Origin: Pseudacidovorax sp.
GTDB lineage: Bacteria > Pseudomonadota > Gammaproteobacteria > Burkholderiales > Burkholderiaceae_C
Assembly (NCBI RefSeq): GCF_017991995.1
Contig: NZ_JAGOPN010000022.1
Span: 1-64,000 of the forward strand
Direction of reading: 5' to 3'
Length of the DNA stretch: 64,000 nucleotides
The notes below the pieces were generated by a model, which did no database searches, was not told the DNA's origin, and saw only the letters and a program-made list of their open reading frames with translations. The translations under genes and the position numbers were made by a program. Positions 16,449 through 24,262 of this stretch are shown here, in pieces (positions within the stretch are counted from its first letter, which is position 1; every line of letters starts with the position of its first letter).

Positions 16449-17948
16449 TCAGGCCGCCTGTTCGGCCGCGTGCTTGGCCGGCATCGCGGCCATCACCTGC
16501 GCGACGGCGGCCGTCAGCCGCTTGGCATAGGGCACGTGCAGGAACTCGTTGGGCCCGTGCGCGTTGCTCTTCGGACCGAGCACGCCGCACACCATCATCT
16601 GCGCCTTCGGGAAGCCGGCGCTCAGCATGTTCATCAGCGGAATCGTGCCGCCCTGGCCGATGTAGCCGCAGGGCGCGCCGAAATGGGCCTGGCTGGCAGC
16701 GTCCAGCGCCTGCTGGAACCACGGCACCATGGCCGGCGCGTTCCAGCCGGTGGCGCCGCCACCGGACTCGAAGGTCACCTTGGCCTGGTAGGGCGCGTTG
16801 TCCTCCAGCAGCGCCTTCAGCTCCTGCACCACCTGCGCCGCCTCCACCAGCGGCGGCAGGCGCAGCGAGAGCTTGAAGGCCGTGTAGGGCCGCAGCACGT
16901 TGCCGGCATCCTTCAGCGCAGGGAAGCCCTCGGCGCCCGTCACCGACAGCGTCGGCCGCCAGGTGCGGTTGAGCAGCGCCTCCACCGGATCGGTGGTGGT
17001 CGGCAGCGCGAAGGCGGTGGCGCCGCCGCAGTCGTAGTGCGCCCAGGGGAAGCGCTTGTAGACCTCGTCGCCCAGGATGGCCGCCGTGGCCTTGGCCTGG
17101 GCCAGACGTTCGGCGGGCACCTCGCAGTGGAAGCTGGCGGGCAGCAGGCGGCCGGTCTTGCTGTCCTCCAGCCGGTCCAGCACCTGCCGCATGATGCGGA
17201 AGCTCGACGGCACCAGGCCCGAGGCGTCGCCCGAATGGATGCCCTCGGTGAGGATCTCCACCTTCAGTGTGCCGCCGGCCAGGCCGCGCAGCGAGGTGGT
17301 GAGCCAGAGCTGGTCGTAGTTGCCGGCGCCCGAGTCCAGGCAGACCACCAGCGCCACCTCGCCCAGGCGGCTGCGCAGCGTGTCCACGTAGGGCAGCAGG
17401 TCGTAGGAGCCCGATTCCTCGCAGGTCTCGATCAGGCCGACGATGCGCGGATGGGCCACGCCCTGCGCCTTCAGCGCCTGGATGGCCGCCACGCTGGCGT
17501 AGATGGCGTAGCCGTCGTCCGCGCCGCCACGGCCGTAGAGCAGGCCGTCCTCGTACTTGGGCGTCCAGGGGCCGAGGTCGCGGCGCCAGCCGGTGAACTC
17601 GGGCTGCTTGTCCAGGTGGCCGTACATCAGCACGGTCTCGTTCATCGACGTGCCGCTGGCGGGCAGCTCGAAGAACAGCACCGGGGTGCGGCCTTCCAGG
17701 CGCACGATCTCCAGCCTGAGGCCCTTGACCTTCTGCGCCTCGACCCAGGTGGCGGCATTGCGCAGCACCGTCTCCAGGTAGCCGTTGGCCGACCAGTCCG
17801 GATCGAAGCCCGGCGACTTGGCCGGAATGGCGATGTAGTCGCTGAGCTGGCGGACGATGTCGCCATCCCAGCGGGCGGTGACGTCGGCCAGAGCGCGCTC
17901 GGTGTCGAGCAGGCCAGCGGGAATTTCTTTGTGCAAAGGGGCGTTCAT
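16449..17948 (-). CDS. Cytoplasmic M20-family dipeptidase-type metallopeptidase
   Basis: A 499-residue M20 peptidase of the carnosinase/PepV-like branch, without a signal peptide. Zinc ligands: Y-G-H-L-D-K-Q-P near residue 114, the bridging Asp in G-G-A-D-D-G-Y, the E-E-S-G-S catalytic Glu pair near 180, and a later Asp in L-D-S-G-A-G. The E-G-I-H-S-G-D-A-S-G segment matches the lid/dimer domain of dipeptidases. The C-terminal G-Q-G-G-T-I-P-L-M carries the oxyanion and substrate contacts, and G-P-N-E-F-L-H-V-P-Y carries the last metal His region. AGGAGA upstream of the ATG at 17948 supports the start. It diverges from the DUF72 gene across about 100 bases. The substrate is not predictable. 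Confidence 0.88.
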   Translation of the reverse strand: MNAPLHKEIPAGLLDTERALADVTARWDGDIVRQLSDYIAIPAKSPGFDPDWSANGYLETVLRNAATWVEAQKVKGLRLEIVRLEGRTPVLFFELPASGTSMNETVLMYGHLDKQPEFTGWRRDLGPWTPKYEDGLLYGRGGADDGYAIYASVAAIQALKAQGVAHPRIVGLIETCEESGSYDLLPYVDTLRSRLGEVALVVCLDSGAGNYDQLWLTTSLRGLAGGTLKVEILTEGIHSGDASGLVPSSFRIMRQVLDRLEDSKTGRLLPASFHCEVPAERLAQAKATAAILGDEVYKRFPWAHYDCGGATAFALPTTTDPVEALLNRTWRPTLSVTGAEGFPALKDAGNVLRPYTAFKLSLRLPPLVEAAQVVQELKALLEDNAPYQAKVTFESGGGATGWNAPAMVPWFQQALDAASQAHFGAPCGYIGQGGTIPLMNMLSAGFPKAQMMVCGVLGPKSNAHGPNEFLHVPYAKRLTAAVAQVMAAMPAKHAAEQAA

Positions 17949-18050
17949 CGGCGTTTCTCCTTGGGGGCGCGTGGCCGGGGCAGTCGATCCATTTTGCGCC
18001 GGGATGCCCCCCGGCGTAGAGTGCGCCAGCCGCATCACCCCAGCACGCCC

Positions 18051-18845
18051 ATGCCCAAGAAAGCTGCGCCCACCGCCGCCGACCTGCCCGCCCCGCCGCA
18101 GACGCCCGTGCGGGTGGGCATCGGCGGCTGGACCTTCGCGCCCTGGCGCGGCAGCTTCTACCCGCCCGGCCTGCCGCATGCGCAGGAGCTGGCCCACGCC
18201 AGCCGGCGGCTCACGGCCATCGAGGTCAACGGCACCTTCTACAGCACCTTCAAGCCCGACACCTTCCGCAAGTGGCGCGAAGCCACGCCCGAGGGCTTCG
18301 TCTTCTCGCTCAAGGCGCACCGTGTGACCACGCACCGCCGCGAACTGGCCAAGGCCGGCGATGCGGTGCAGCGCTTCATCGGCAGCGGCCTGGCCGAACT
18401 GGGCGACCGGCTGGGGCCCATCGTCTGGCAGTTCATGCCCACGCACGCCTTCGACGCCGTGGACTTCGGCGCCTTCCTGGAACTGCTGCCGCCCCAGGTC
18501 CATGGCCTGCCGCTGCAGCATGTGATGGAGGTGCGCCATCCCAGCTTCATCGACCCGACCTATCAGGCCCTGGCCAAGCGCCATGGCGCGGCGACTGTCT
18601 TCACCGACAGCCCGAAATTCCCGTCCTTCGACGCGCCGCAGGGCCCCATCGTCTATGCGCGGCTGATGGATGCGCAGCCGCGCTTCGCCAACGGCTACGC
18701 GCCCAGTGCGCTCGATGCACTGGCGACCCAGGCGCGGGGCTGGGTGGCCGAGCGGCCCACCTATGTCTTCTTCATCAACGGCCACAAAGAAAAAGCCCCC
18801 GCCGCGGCGGAGGCTCTTCTGAAGCGGCTGGCCGACGCGCCTTGA
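18051..18845 (+). CDS. DUF72-family protein
   Basis: A 264-residue protein of the DUF72 (YecE-like) family, with a TIM-barrel-like fold and no established activity. Typical features are the opening V-G-I-G-G-W-T-F-A-P-W-R-G-S-F-Y-P (residues about 20-36), the E-V-N-G-T-F-Y segment, F-V-F-S-L-K-A-H near 80, and a late Y-V-F-F-I-N-G-H-K. The first ATG in frame is preceded by a Pro/Ala-rich tail not needed for the fold. It ends 35 bases before the convergent bactofilin gene. Confidence 0.85.
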   Translation: MPKKAAPTAADLPAPPQTPVRVGIGGWTFAPWRGSFYPPGLPHAQELAHASRRLTAIEVNGTFYSTFKPDTFRKWREATPEGFVFSLKAHRVTTHRRELAKAGDAVQRFIGSGLAELGDRLGPIVWQFMPTHAFDAVDFGAFLELLPPQVHGLPLQHVMEVRHPSFIDPTYQALAKRHGAATVFTDSPKFPSFDAPQGPIVYARLMDAQPRFANGYAPSALDALATQARGWVAERPTYVFFINGHKEKAPAAAEALLKRLADAP

Positions 18846-18879
18846 ACGGCGCGCCGAGCAGCGCGGGCGATGGCGATGC

Positions 18880-19410
18880 TCAGGCCGCCAGGGCGGGCTT
18901 GGCGTCGCTGGAGGTGCTCGTGCCCACGCTGATCTCGCCGGAGAGCTGGCCGCCCTCCTCGATCACGATCTTGCCGTAGCGGATCTTGCCCGACACCTTG
19001 CCGGTGGCATGGATCACCAGCTTCTGGCGCACGGTCAGGTTGCCGTCGAACACGCCTCGGATCTCGGCGATGTCGATCTCGGCCGAGCCCTTGAAGGCGC
19101 CCTGCTCGGCGATCTGGATGACGCGCGAATCCATGGTCGCTTCGACCGTGCCCTCGACCACCAGCGTGTCGCAGTCGGTGATCTCGACGCCCTTGAGCTT
19201 GATGTTGGGACCGACGGTCAGCTTGCTGCCCGTTTCCTGCACCGGAGCCTGTGCGGCGGCTGGCGTGGCGGCAGGTGCCGAGGCCAGCGCCGGCCCACCC
19301 ACAGGATGGCCCGACAGCGTGCCGGCGCCCATCAGCGGGGCGGGACGCGAAGTCACACTGTCGTTGGGGTCACGGTCACGTTTGCCGAAGAAGGGGGATT
19401 GCGAAGCCAA
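18880..19410 (-). CDS. Bactofilin (polymer-forming cytoskeletal protein)
   Basis: A 176-residue bactofilin (DUF583). These proteins self-assemble into nucleotide-free filaments near the membrane and localise cell-wall or motility enzymes. The core at about residues 65-165 shows the beta-helix repeat pattern, e.g. G-V-E-I-T-D-C-D-T-L-V-V-E-G and G-S-A-E-I-D-I-A-E-I-R-G-V-F-D-G. A flexible Ala/Pro-rich N-terminal tail and a short C-terminal tail flank it. I chose a TTG start at 19410 because AAGGAGA precedes it at normal distance and no ATG lies between it and the core except one about 25 codons inside. A putative ion-channel gene diverges from it. Confidence 0.85.
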   Translation of the reverse strand: MASQSPFFGKRDRDPNDSVTSRPAPLMGAGTLSGHPVGGPALASAPAATPAAAQAPVQETGSKLTVGPNIKLKGVEITDCDTLVVEGTVEATMDSRVIQIAEQGAFKGSAEIDIAEIRGVFDGNLTVRQKLVIHATGKVSGKIRYGKIVIEEGGQLSGEISVGTSTSSDAKPALAA

Positions 19411-19577
19411 AGGGTGATCTCCTTGCGAAAGCGCCAATGGTAGGCAAGTGATTCTGAATGTTGACACTTCTTTGCGAAAGATCGGTAACAACCCGCGGCA
19501 AGGCCGATGTCGCCCGCCTCGCCGCCTTGCCGTCAGAATTCGCCGCGTCCGGCTCACGCCGCTGTACCTCGCTCTTC

Positions 19578-20525
19578 ATGGCCCCACACATCGACCCCGC
19601 CCATCACGCCGACGACGACATCCCAGGCATGTTCGATGACCGGGCGGCCGACGCCCGCTTCGGCAAACCCGCTTCCGGCTGGCGCCGCACGCTCTTCACG
19701 GTCATCTTCGAATCGGAGACGCGGGCCGGCCGCAGCTTCGACCTGCTGCTGATCGCGGCCATCCTGACGAGCGTCGGCGTGGTCATGCTCGAGAGCATGG
19801 CCGGGATGCGGGCCCGCCATGGCGCCTTGCTGCACGGGCTCGAATGGGTGTTCACCGCGCTCTTCACCCTGGAGTACCTGGCCCGCCTGGTGTGCGTCCA
19901 GCGCCCGCTGCGCTATGCCCTCAGCTTCTATGGCGTGATCGACCTGCTGGCCCTGCTGCCGACCTACCTGGTGGCCCTGGAGCCATCGCTCGGCGCGCTG
20001 ATCGACGTGCGCGTGCTGCGGCTGCTGCGGGTGTTCCGCATCTTCAAGCTGTCGCGCTATGCGCACGAATACCGTACGCTCGCCCTCGCGCTGGCGGCCA
20101 GCGCGCGCAAGATCACGGTCTTCCTGGGCTTCGTGATGCTGCTGGTGCTGGTATCGGGCACGCTCATGTACGTGGTGGAAGGGCCGCCGCACGGCTTCAC
20201 CAGCATTCCCACCGCCATGTACTGGGCGGTCTCGACGATGACGACGGTGGGCTTCGGCGATCTGGTGCCCCGCACCGACATGGGCCGGCTCATCGCCTCG
20301 GCCATGATGCTGACCGGCTGGGGTGTGCTGGCGGTGCCCACCGGCATCGTCACGGCCGAGATGGGCGCGCAGCGGCGGCTGCAGACGCTGCGCGACCGCG
20401 CCGCCGCCGATGCGCATTGCACCGCCTGCGGCGCGGGCGGCCATGCGGACGACGCGCACTACTGCCGGCGGTGCGGCACCGCGCTGCCGCGCGCCGGGGT
20501 CGCACTCAGTCCCGCTCGAACTTGA
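19578..20525 (+). CDS. Voltage-gated-type potassium channel with C-terminal zinc ribbon
   Basis: A 315-residue ion-transport-family protein with a six-helix (S1-S6) layout in residues about 45-265. The S4 segment has regularly spaced Arg residues (D-V-R-V-L-R-L-L-R-V-F-R-I-F-K). The pore carries the K+ selectivity filter T-T-V-G-F-G-D at about 222-228. After S6 a short charged linker leads to a C-terminal zinc ribbon: Cys281, Cys284, Cys296 and Cys299 in two C-x2-C knuckles. A ribbon tail replaces the usual cytoplasmic regulator, which is unusual. The start after CTCTTC was chosen because upstream codons would add a non-hydrophobic Arg-rich stretch. Its last 20 bases overlap the convergent metW gene. 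Confidence 0.85.
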   Translation: MAPHIDPAHHADDDIPGMFDDRAADARFGKPASGWRRTLFTVIFESETRAGRSFDLLLIAAILTSVGVVMLESMAGMRARHGALLHGLEWVFTALFTLEYLARLVCVQRPLRYALSFYGVIDLLALLPTYLVALEPSLGALIDVRVLRLLRVFRIFKLSRYAHEYRTLALALAASARKITVFLGFVMLLVLVSGTLMYVVEGPPHGFTSIPTAMYWAVSTMTTVGFGDLVPRTDMGRLIASAMMLTGWGVLAVPTGIVTAEMGAQRRLQTLRDRAAADAHCTACGAGGHADDAHYCRRCGTALPRAGVALSPART

Positions 20526-21156
20526 AGACGGCCGTCGCGGCGCGCAGGTTGGGCAACCAGCGCACCTCGCGGCCGTGCTGCACGCCGAACGCATCCAGCA
20601 CGCGCAGGCGGTTCTTGCGCGCCAGGGCGTCGAAGTCGCGGAAGGTGCCCACGCGGATGTTGGGCGTGTCGTACCACTGGTAGGGCAGCCGCCGCGTCAC
20701 CGGCATGCGGCCCTGCAGGATGCTCAGCCGGTTGGGCCAGTGCGCGAAGTTGGGAAAGGCGACGATGCCGATGCGACCCACGCGCGCCGTCTCGCGCAGC
20801 ATGATTTCGGCATTGCGCAGGTGCTGCAGCGTGTCGATCTGCAGCACCACGTCGAAGCTGGCGTCCTCGAACATCGACAGGCCTTCGTCGAGGTTCAGCT
20901 GGATCACGTCGACGCCGCGCCGCACGCATTGCAGGACGTTGCCGTCGGCAATCTCCACGCCGTAGCCGGTGCAGCCGCGCTCGCGCTGCAGGCGCTCGAG
21001 CAGCGCGCCGTCGCCGCAGCCGAGGTCGAGCACGCGCGCGCCCTCGGGCACGAGGCGGACGATGCGGTCGTTGATGTCGTGGGTCGTGCGCAAGGGCGTG
21101 CCTTCGGCGTCGCCTGCGGTGCGGGGGCCCCTGGGAGCAGCCGGGCGGGTGGTCAT
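20506..21156 (-). CDS. metW: Methionine biosynthesis protein MetW
   Basis: A 216-residue class I SAM-dependent-methyltransferase-fold protein found paired with MetX, where it is needed for or enhances homoserine O-acylation. Motif [10 protein letters not shown] near residues 42-50, and the family segment [10 protein letters not shown] near 160 identify it. Its ATG overlaps the metX stop (ATGA), so the two are translationally coupled and share the SAM-II-controlled promoter. The 3' end overlaps the convergent channel gene. A 25-residue N-terminal tail before the fold may be flexible. Confidence 0.93.
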   Translation of the reverse strand: MTTRPAAPRGPRTAGDAEGTPLRTTHDINDRIVRLVPEGARVLDLGCGDGALLERLQRERGCTGYGVEIADGNVLQCVRRGVDVIQLNLDEGLSMFEDASFDVVLQIDTLQHLRNAEIMLRETARVGRIGIVAFPNFAHWPNRLSILQGRMPVTRRLPYQWYDTPNIRVGTFRDFDALARKNRLRVLDAFGVQHGREVRWLPNLRAATAVFKFERD

Positions 21157-22280
21157 TGCAGCTCCTTCGCGATGCCGTCGAACCAGGCGCGTACGACGCC
21201 CAGGTAGCGGGTGTCGTCCAGCAGAAATGCGTCGTGACCATGCGGCGCGTCGATCTCGGCATAGCTGACGCTGCGGCGGTTGTCGAGCAGCGCCTTGACG
21301 ATCTCGCGGCTGCGCGCCGGCGAAAAGCGCCAGTCGGTGGTGAAGCTCACGAGCAGGAACTTGGCCATGGCCCGCTCGAAGGCCGCGCGCAGGCTGCCGC
21401 CATAGGCCGCGGCCGGGTCGAAGTAGTCGAGTGCGCGGGTGATGAGCAGGTAGGTGTTGGCGTCGAAGTACTCGCTGAACTTGTCGCCCTGGTGGCGCAG
21501 ATAGCTCTCGATCTGGAACTCCACGTCGTGCGTGGTGTAGCGCACCTGCATGCCCTCGCGCAGCTGGCGGCCGAACTTGGCGTTCATCACGTCGTCGCTG
21601 AGGTAGGTGATGTGGCCGATCATGCGGGCGATGGTCAGCCCTCGCTTGGGCACCACGCCGTGGTCGTAGAAGTGGCCACCGTGGAAGTCGGGATCGGTCA
21701 CGATGGCCCGGCGCGCGACCTCGTTGAAAGCGATGTTCTCGGCATTCAGGTTGGGCGCGCTGGCGATCACCGCGGCGTGGCGCACACGCTCGGGGTACTG
21801 CAGCGTCCACGACAACGCCTGCATGCCGCCCAGGCTGCCGCCCATCACGGCCGCCAGGGTGTCGATGCCAAGCGCGTCGAGCAGGCGGGCCTGGGCGTCC
21901 ACCCAGTCTTCCACCGTCACCACCGGAAAGTCCGCGCCCCAGGGCCGCCCCGTCGCGGGATTGGTGTGCATCGGCCCGGTCGAGCCGAAGCAGGAGCCCA
22001 GGTTGTTGATGCCGATGACGAAGAAGCGGTCGGTGTCCACCGACTTGCCGGGGCCGATCATGTTGTCCCACCAGCCCTGCGACTTCGGCTGGCCGGCGTA
22101 CTGGCCGGCCACATGGTGCGAGGCATTGAGCGCATGGCAGACCAGCACGGCATTGCTGCGGTCGGCATTGAGCGTGCCGTAGGTCTCGTAGGCCAACGCG
22201 TAGTCGCCGATGGCGCTGCCGCTGCGCAGCGGCAGCGGCGTCGCGAAGGACATGGACTGGGGTGTGACGTCGAAGGACAT
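21153..22280 (-). CDS. metX: Homoserine O-acetyl/succinyltransferase MetX
   Basis: A 375-residue alpha/beta-hydrolase-fold acyltransferase that activates homoserine for methionine synthesis. The nucleophile elbow is G-G-S-L-G-G-M-Q (around residue 150); the remaining triad lies in T-D-W-R-F-S-P and [11 protein letters not shown]. The A-L-N-A-S-H-H and G-W-W-D segments are MetX signatures. The start M-S-F-D-V-T-P lies just downstream of a SAM-II riboswitch and its terminator, with GGAGC before it. It is coupled to metW downstream. Acetyl versus succinyl specificity cannot be settled by eye; betaproteobacterial MetX enzymes include both. Confidence 0.95.
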   Translation of the reverse strand: MSFDVTPQSMSFATPLPLRSGSAIGDYALAYETYGTLNADRSNAVLVCHALNASHHVAGQYAGQPKSQGWWDNMIGPGKSVDTDRFFVIGINNLGSCFGSTGPMHTNPATGRPWGADFPVVTVEDWVDAQARLLDALGIDTLAAVMGGSLGGMQALSWTLQYPERVRHAAVIASAPNLNAENIAFNEVARRAIVTDPDFHGGHFYDHGVVPKRGLTIARMIGHITYLSDDVMNAKFGRQLREGMQVRYTTHDVEFQIESYLRHQGDKFSEYFDANTYLLITRALDYFDPAAAYGGSLRAAFERAMAKFLLVSFTTDWRFSPARSREIVKALLDNRRSVSYAEIDAPHGHDAFLLDDTRYLGVVRAWFDGIAKELQ

Positions 22281-22285
22281 GGGAG

Positions 22286-22324
22286 CAAAAAGAAAACCCG
22301 GCCTCGCCAAAAACGAGCCGGGTT
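22286..22324 (-). terminator. Attenuator terminator downstream of the SAM-II aptamer
   Basis: On the minus strand AACCCGGC and GCCGGGTT pair around a loop with an inner CTCG/CGAG helix, followed by TTTCTTTTT and then the metX start. A strong intrinsic terminator between aptamer and gene implies that SAM binding (or the default state) stops transcription before metX. No obvious antiterminator was traced. Confidence 0.8.
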
Positions 22325-22336
22325 GCGGGCATCCGT

Positions 22337-22386
22337 CTTTAGCTGCATTTATCAAGCGCCCGCAAGCTGGAGCAAATCGGCGCTGG
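22337..22386 (-). ncRNA. SAM-II riboswitch aptamer
   Basis: Read on the minus strand, the element has the SAM-II order: GCGCCGATTTG, a loop, CTTGCGGGCGC closing stem P1, then TTGATAAATGCAGCTAAAG forming the pseudoknot. The conserved TGATAAATG and GCTAAA blocks match the known metX SAM-II sequence almost exactly. It lies directly upstream of metX and an intrinsic terminator, so high S-adenosylmethionine should switch the metXW operon off. Confidence 0.88.
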
Positions 22387-22391
22387 TGGAA

Positions 22392-22397
22392 AGTATA
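22392..22397 (-). promoter_or_regulatory. -10 element of the metX promoter
   Basis: TATACT on the minus strand would start transcription near 22385, exactly at the beginning of the SAM-II aptamer, which supports both calls. No good -35 hexamer is visible at 16-18 bases; the position is occupied by a GC-rich hairpin. Confidence 0.5.
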
Positions 22398-22398
22398 G

Positions 22399-22424
22399 GC
22401 CGGGCGGCGCTGTCGCCGCCCGGC
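22399..22424 (-). terminator. Hairpin at the end of the UPF0016 gene
   Basis: A perfect 11-bp stem, GCCGGGCGGCG against CGCCGCCCGGC, with a 4-base loop begins 12 bases after the UPF0016 stop. It lacks a T-run, so it may be a weak terminator or 3'-end stabiliser. It sits where the metX -35 region would be. Confidence 0.5.
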
Positions 22425-22436
22425 GAGGGTCATGCC

Positions 22437-23009
22437 TCAGGCGCCCCAGCCGATGAGCGCAGCCACGCCCAGCACCAGGAAGATCACGGCCGAGATGCTG
22501 TGCACGAGCTTGATCGGCACCTTGCGAACGATGCGCTCGCCCAGCCATACCACCGGTGCGTTCGCCAGCATCATGCCCAGCGTAGTGCCGATCACCACCC
22601 ACAGGTAGTCGTGCGTGAAGCGGGCCGCCAGCATGACGGTGGCGATCTGCGTCTTGTCGCCCATCTCCGCCAGGAAGAAGGCCACCAGCGTGGTGCCGAA
22701 GACGCCGAACTTGGAGACACCGCGGGGCGCTTCGTCCTCGTCGAGCTTGTCGGGAATCAGCATCCAGACGGCCATGGCGATGAAAGACAGGCCCAGGATC
22801 CAGCGCAGGACCGTGGGCCCGAGAAAGCCGGTCACCCAGGCGCCGACGGCGCCCGCCAGCGCATGGTTGACGACCGTGGCCGCAAAGATGCCCAGCACGA
22901 TGGGCCAGGGCTTGCGGAAACGCGCCGCGAGGACGAGGGAAAGGAGTTGGGTCTTGTCACCCATTTCAGCCAGCGCGACGATGCCGGTGGCTACCAGAAA
23001 GGCTTCCAT
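22437..23009 (-). CDS. UPF0016/GDT1-family Mn2+ exporter
   Basis: A 190-residue six-helix inner-membrane protein of the UPF0016 (TMEM165/Gdt1) family. Bacterial members (Vibrio MneA, Xanthomonas MntX) export manganese. Both hallmark E-M-G-D-K-T-Q motifs are present, one in each half (near residues 15 and 113), with the expected pseudo-symmetric three-plus-three helices and a charged central loop D-K-L-D-E-D-E-A. The ATG at 23009 starts right at the first helix. A yybP-ykoY manganese riboswitch precedes the gene, which supports Mn2+ as substrate. It is monocistronic, ending at a hairpin. Confidence 0.93.
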   Translation of the reverse strand: MEAFLVATGIVALAEMGDKTQLLSLVLAARFRKPWPIVLGIFAATVVNHALAGAVGAWVTGFLGPTVLRWILGLSFIAMAVWMLIPDKLDEDEAPRGVSKFGVFGTTLVAFFLAEMGDKTQIATVMLAARFTHDYLWVVIGTTLGMMLANAPVVWLGERIVRKVPIKLVHSISAVIFLVLGVAALIGWGA

Positions 23010-23018
23010 AGAGATGTG

Positions 23019-23089
23019 GGGTTCCTCGGCCGAAGGACGCAATCGACCACGCAGCGCCTTCGGCCTTGTTCCCGAAGCTGCGTGGTCAA
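23019..23089 (-). promoter_or_regulatory. Riboswitch expression platform before the UPF0016 gene
   Basis: On the minus strand GACCACGCAGC and GCTGCGTGGTC form a perfect 11-bp hairpin. Its loop contains GGCCGAAGG, which is complementary to CCTTCGGCC just upstream of the GAGGAA ribosome-binding site. The two pairings look mutually exclusive and would expose or hide the ribosome-binding site. There is no T-run, so control is more likely at translation than at termination. Confidence 0.55.
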
Positions 23090-23195
23090 TGGTCTCGCCA
23101 GGTCTTCACTGCAGGCGCCATGTTCCGCGTGGGGCGCGGTACAAGTCTGTTGACGCATGCCCTTCTCGCACTCGGAAGGCGGCTACTCCCCAAAG
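23090..23195 (-). ncRNA. yybP-ykoY manganese riboswitch
   Basis: On the minus strand the element opens with TTGGGGAGTAGCC, continues through a P2 stem and GCGTCAACAGACTTGT, contains CATGGCGCCTGCAGTGAAG and closes with CTGGCGAGACC. These are the conserved blocks of the yybP-ykoY family, including GGGGAGTAG and GAGACC. The family senses Mn2+ and commonly controls exporters such as the UPF0016 gene that follows. Confidence 0.85.
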
Positions 23196-23204
23196 ACGGG
23201 GCGG

Positions 23205-23210
23205 ATTCTA
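23205..23210 (-). promoter_or_regulatory. -10 element of the UPF0016 riboswitch promoter
   Basis: TAGAAT on the minus strand would start transcription near 23198, within a few bases of the aptamer's first conserved residues. The -35 region (TGCTGC at 17 bases) is poor. Confidence 0.45.
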
Positions 23211-23591
23211 GCGGCTCTTGCCGCACTGCAGCATGAAACTATGGGTGCGGGCGCAGGAACGCCTGCCGCAGTTGGCGTCAGAAAAAGGAGGCGCAACCGC
23301 GCCCGATTAACTCGATGATCTCTTCCGATTACTTAGGAAACCTGTGTTTTCACCGGGCCATCGATGTCAGTGTGCGCAAGCTTCGCAGACTCACGGAGGT
23401 TGTTGCAATTCAAGGGAAATTCCTGCCCCCCTCCCAAATAAATCACCCATAATGGGTGGACCTTCGGCCCGGAAAGCCGCAGGCCATTGGGTGATCGGTC
23501 AGTTTCGTCAGCCCCGCAGGCCAACATGCTGCGGGTCTTGCGCCCGGGACTCCATCGCTGCTTTTCTTTGTGTTTTACAGGAGTCCCATTC
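23211..23591 (+). promoter_or_regulatory. Promoter and long leader region of the RRM protein gene
   Basis: No gene is visible in these 381 bases. A perfect palindrome, CACCCATAATGGGTG (23444-23458), contains CATAAT, a good -10 match, so it could be an operator on top of the promoter; no good -35 was found. From there the leader would be about 130 bases with several hairpins, a layout common for cold-inducible RNA-binding proteins. AGGAG about ten bases before the ATG is the ribosome-binding site. Confidence 0.45.
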
Positions 23592-24116
23592 ATGGGCAAC
23601 AAACTCTACGTCGGCAACCTGCCCTATTCGGTGCGCGACGGTGATCTCGAACAGGCTTTCGGCCAGTTCGGCGCAGTGACCAGCGCCAAGGTCATGATGG
23701 AGCGCGAAACCGGCCGTTCCAAAGGCTTTGGTTTCGTGGAAATGGGCAGCGACGCCGAGGCGCAGGCTGCCATTCAGGGCATGAACGGCCAGCCGCTGGG
23801 CGGCCGCAGTGTCGTGGTCAACGAAGCGCGCCCCATGGAGCCGCGTCCGCCCCGTAGCGGTGGCGGCGGCTACGGTGGTGGTGGCGGTGGTTACGGCGGC
23901 GGCGGTGGCGGCGGCTACGGCGGCGGCGGTGGTGGTTACGGCGGCGGCGGCGGTGGCCGCAGCGGTGGCGGCGGCTACGGCGGCCGCGGCGGCGGCGGTG
24001 GCGGCGGCAACGACGGCAGCTTCCGCAGCCCCTACGGCACCGGCCCCCGTGGCGGTGGCGGTGGCGGCGGTGGTCGCGGCGGCTACGGCGGCGGTGGCGG
24101 CGGGAACAACTACTGA
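23592..24116 (+). CDS. Glycine-rich RRM RNA-binding protein
   Basis: A 174-residue RNA-binding protein. Residues about 1-82 are one RNA-recognition motif with RNP2 L-Y-V-G-N-L (5-10) and RNP1 K-G-F-G-F-V-E-M (near 45-52). Residues about 90-174 are a low-complexity Gly tail with repeated G-G-G-Y and R-G-G units, resembling plant and cyanobacterial cold-inducible RBPs. Such proteins bind single-stranded RNA and may act as RNA chaperones; Gly/Tyr/Arg tails can drive phase separation. The ATG at 23592 follows AGGAG. The tail is encoded by GGC/GGT runs that form an imperfect DNA repeat. A terminator follows. Confidence 0.9.
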   Translation: MGNKLYVGNLPYSVRDGDLEQAFGQFGAVTSAKVMMERETGRSKGFGFVEMGSDAEAQAAIQGMNGQPLGGRSVVVNEARPMEPRPPRSGGGGYGGGGGGYGGGGGGGYGGGGGGYGGGGGGRSGGGGYGGRGGGGGGGNDGSFRSPYGTGPRGGGGGGGGRGGYGGGGGGNNY

Positions 24117-24158
24117 TCGCACACGTTGCCGTTCCGCTTTGCGGAACGACTCAATGAA

Positions 24159-24180
24159 AGGCTCCCTCGGGAGCCTTTTT
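24159..24180 (+). terminator. Rho-independent terminator of the RRM gene
   Basis: AGGCTCC (24159-24165) pairs with GGAGCCT (24170-24176) across a CTCG loop, followed by a T-run through 24180. A second small hairpin (GTTCCGC/GCGGAAC, 24131-24147) precedes it. Confidence 0.85.
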
Positions 24181-24262
24181 CATGCGCGCCTGCTTGTGAC
24201 GGTCCTGCCACAGCCCTCCGCACGCCAGTCGGTCAAGCAGACAGGCTGCGACGCCGCAGCGC

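Noticed and set aside
23860-24110. Short tandem repeats resembling a repeat array
   Set aside because: They are GGC/GGT codons of the glycine-rich tail in frame, not spaced direct repeats; not a CRISPR.
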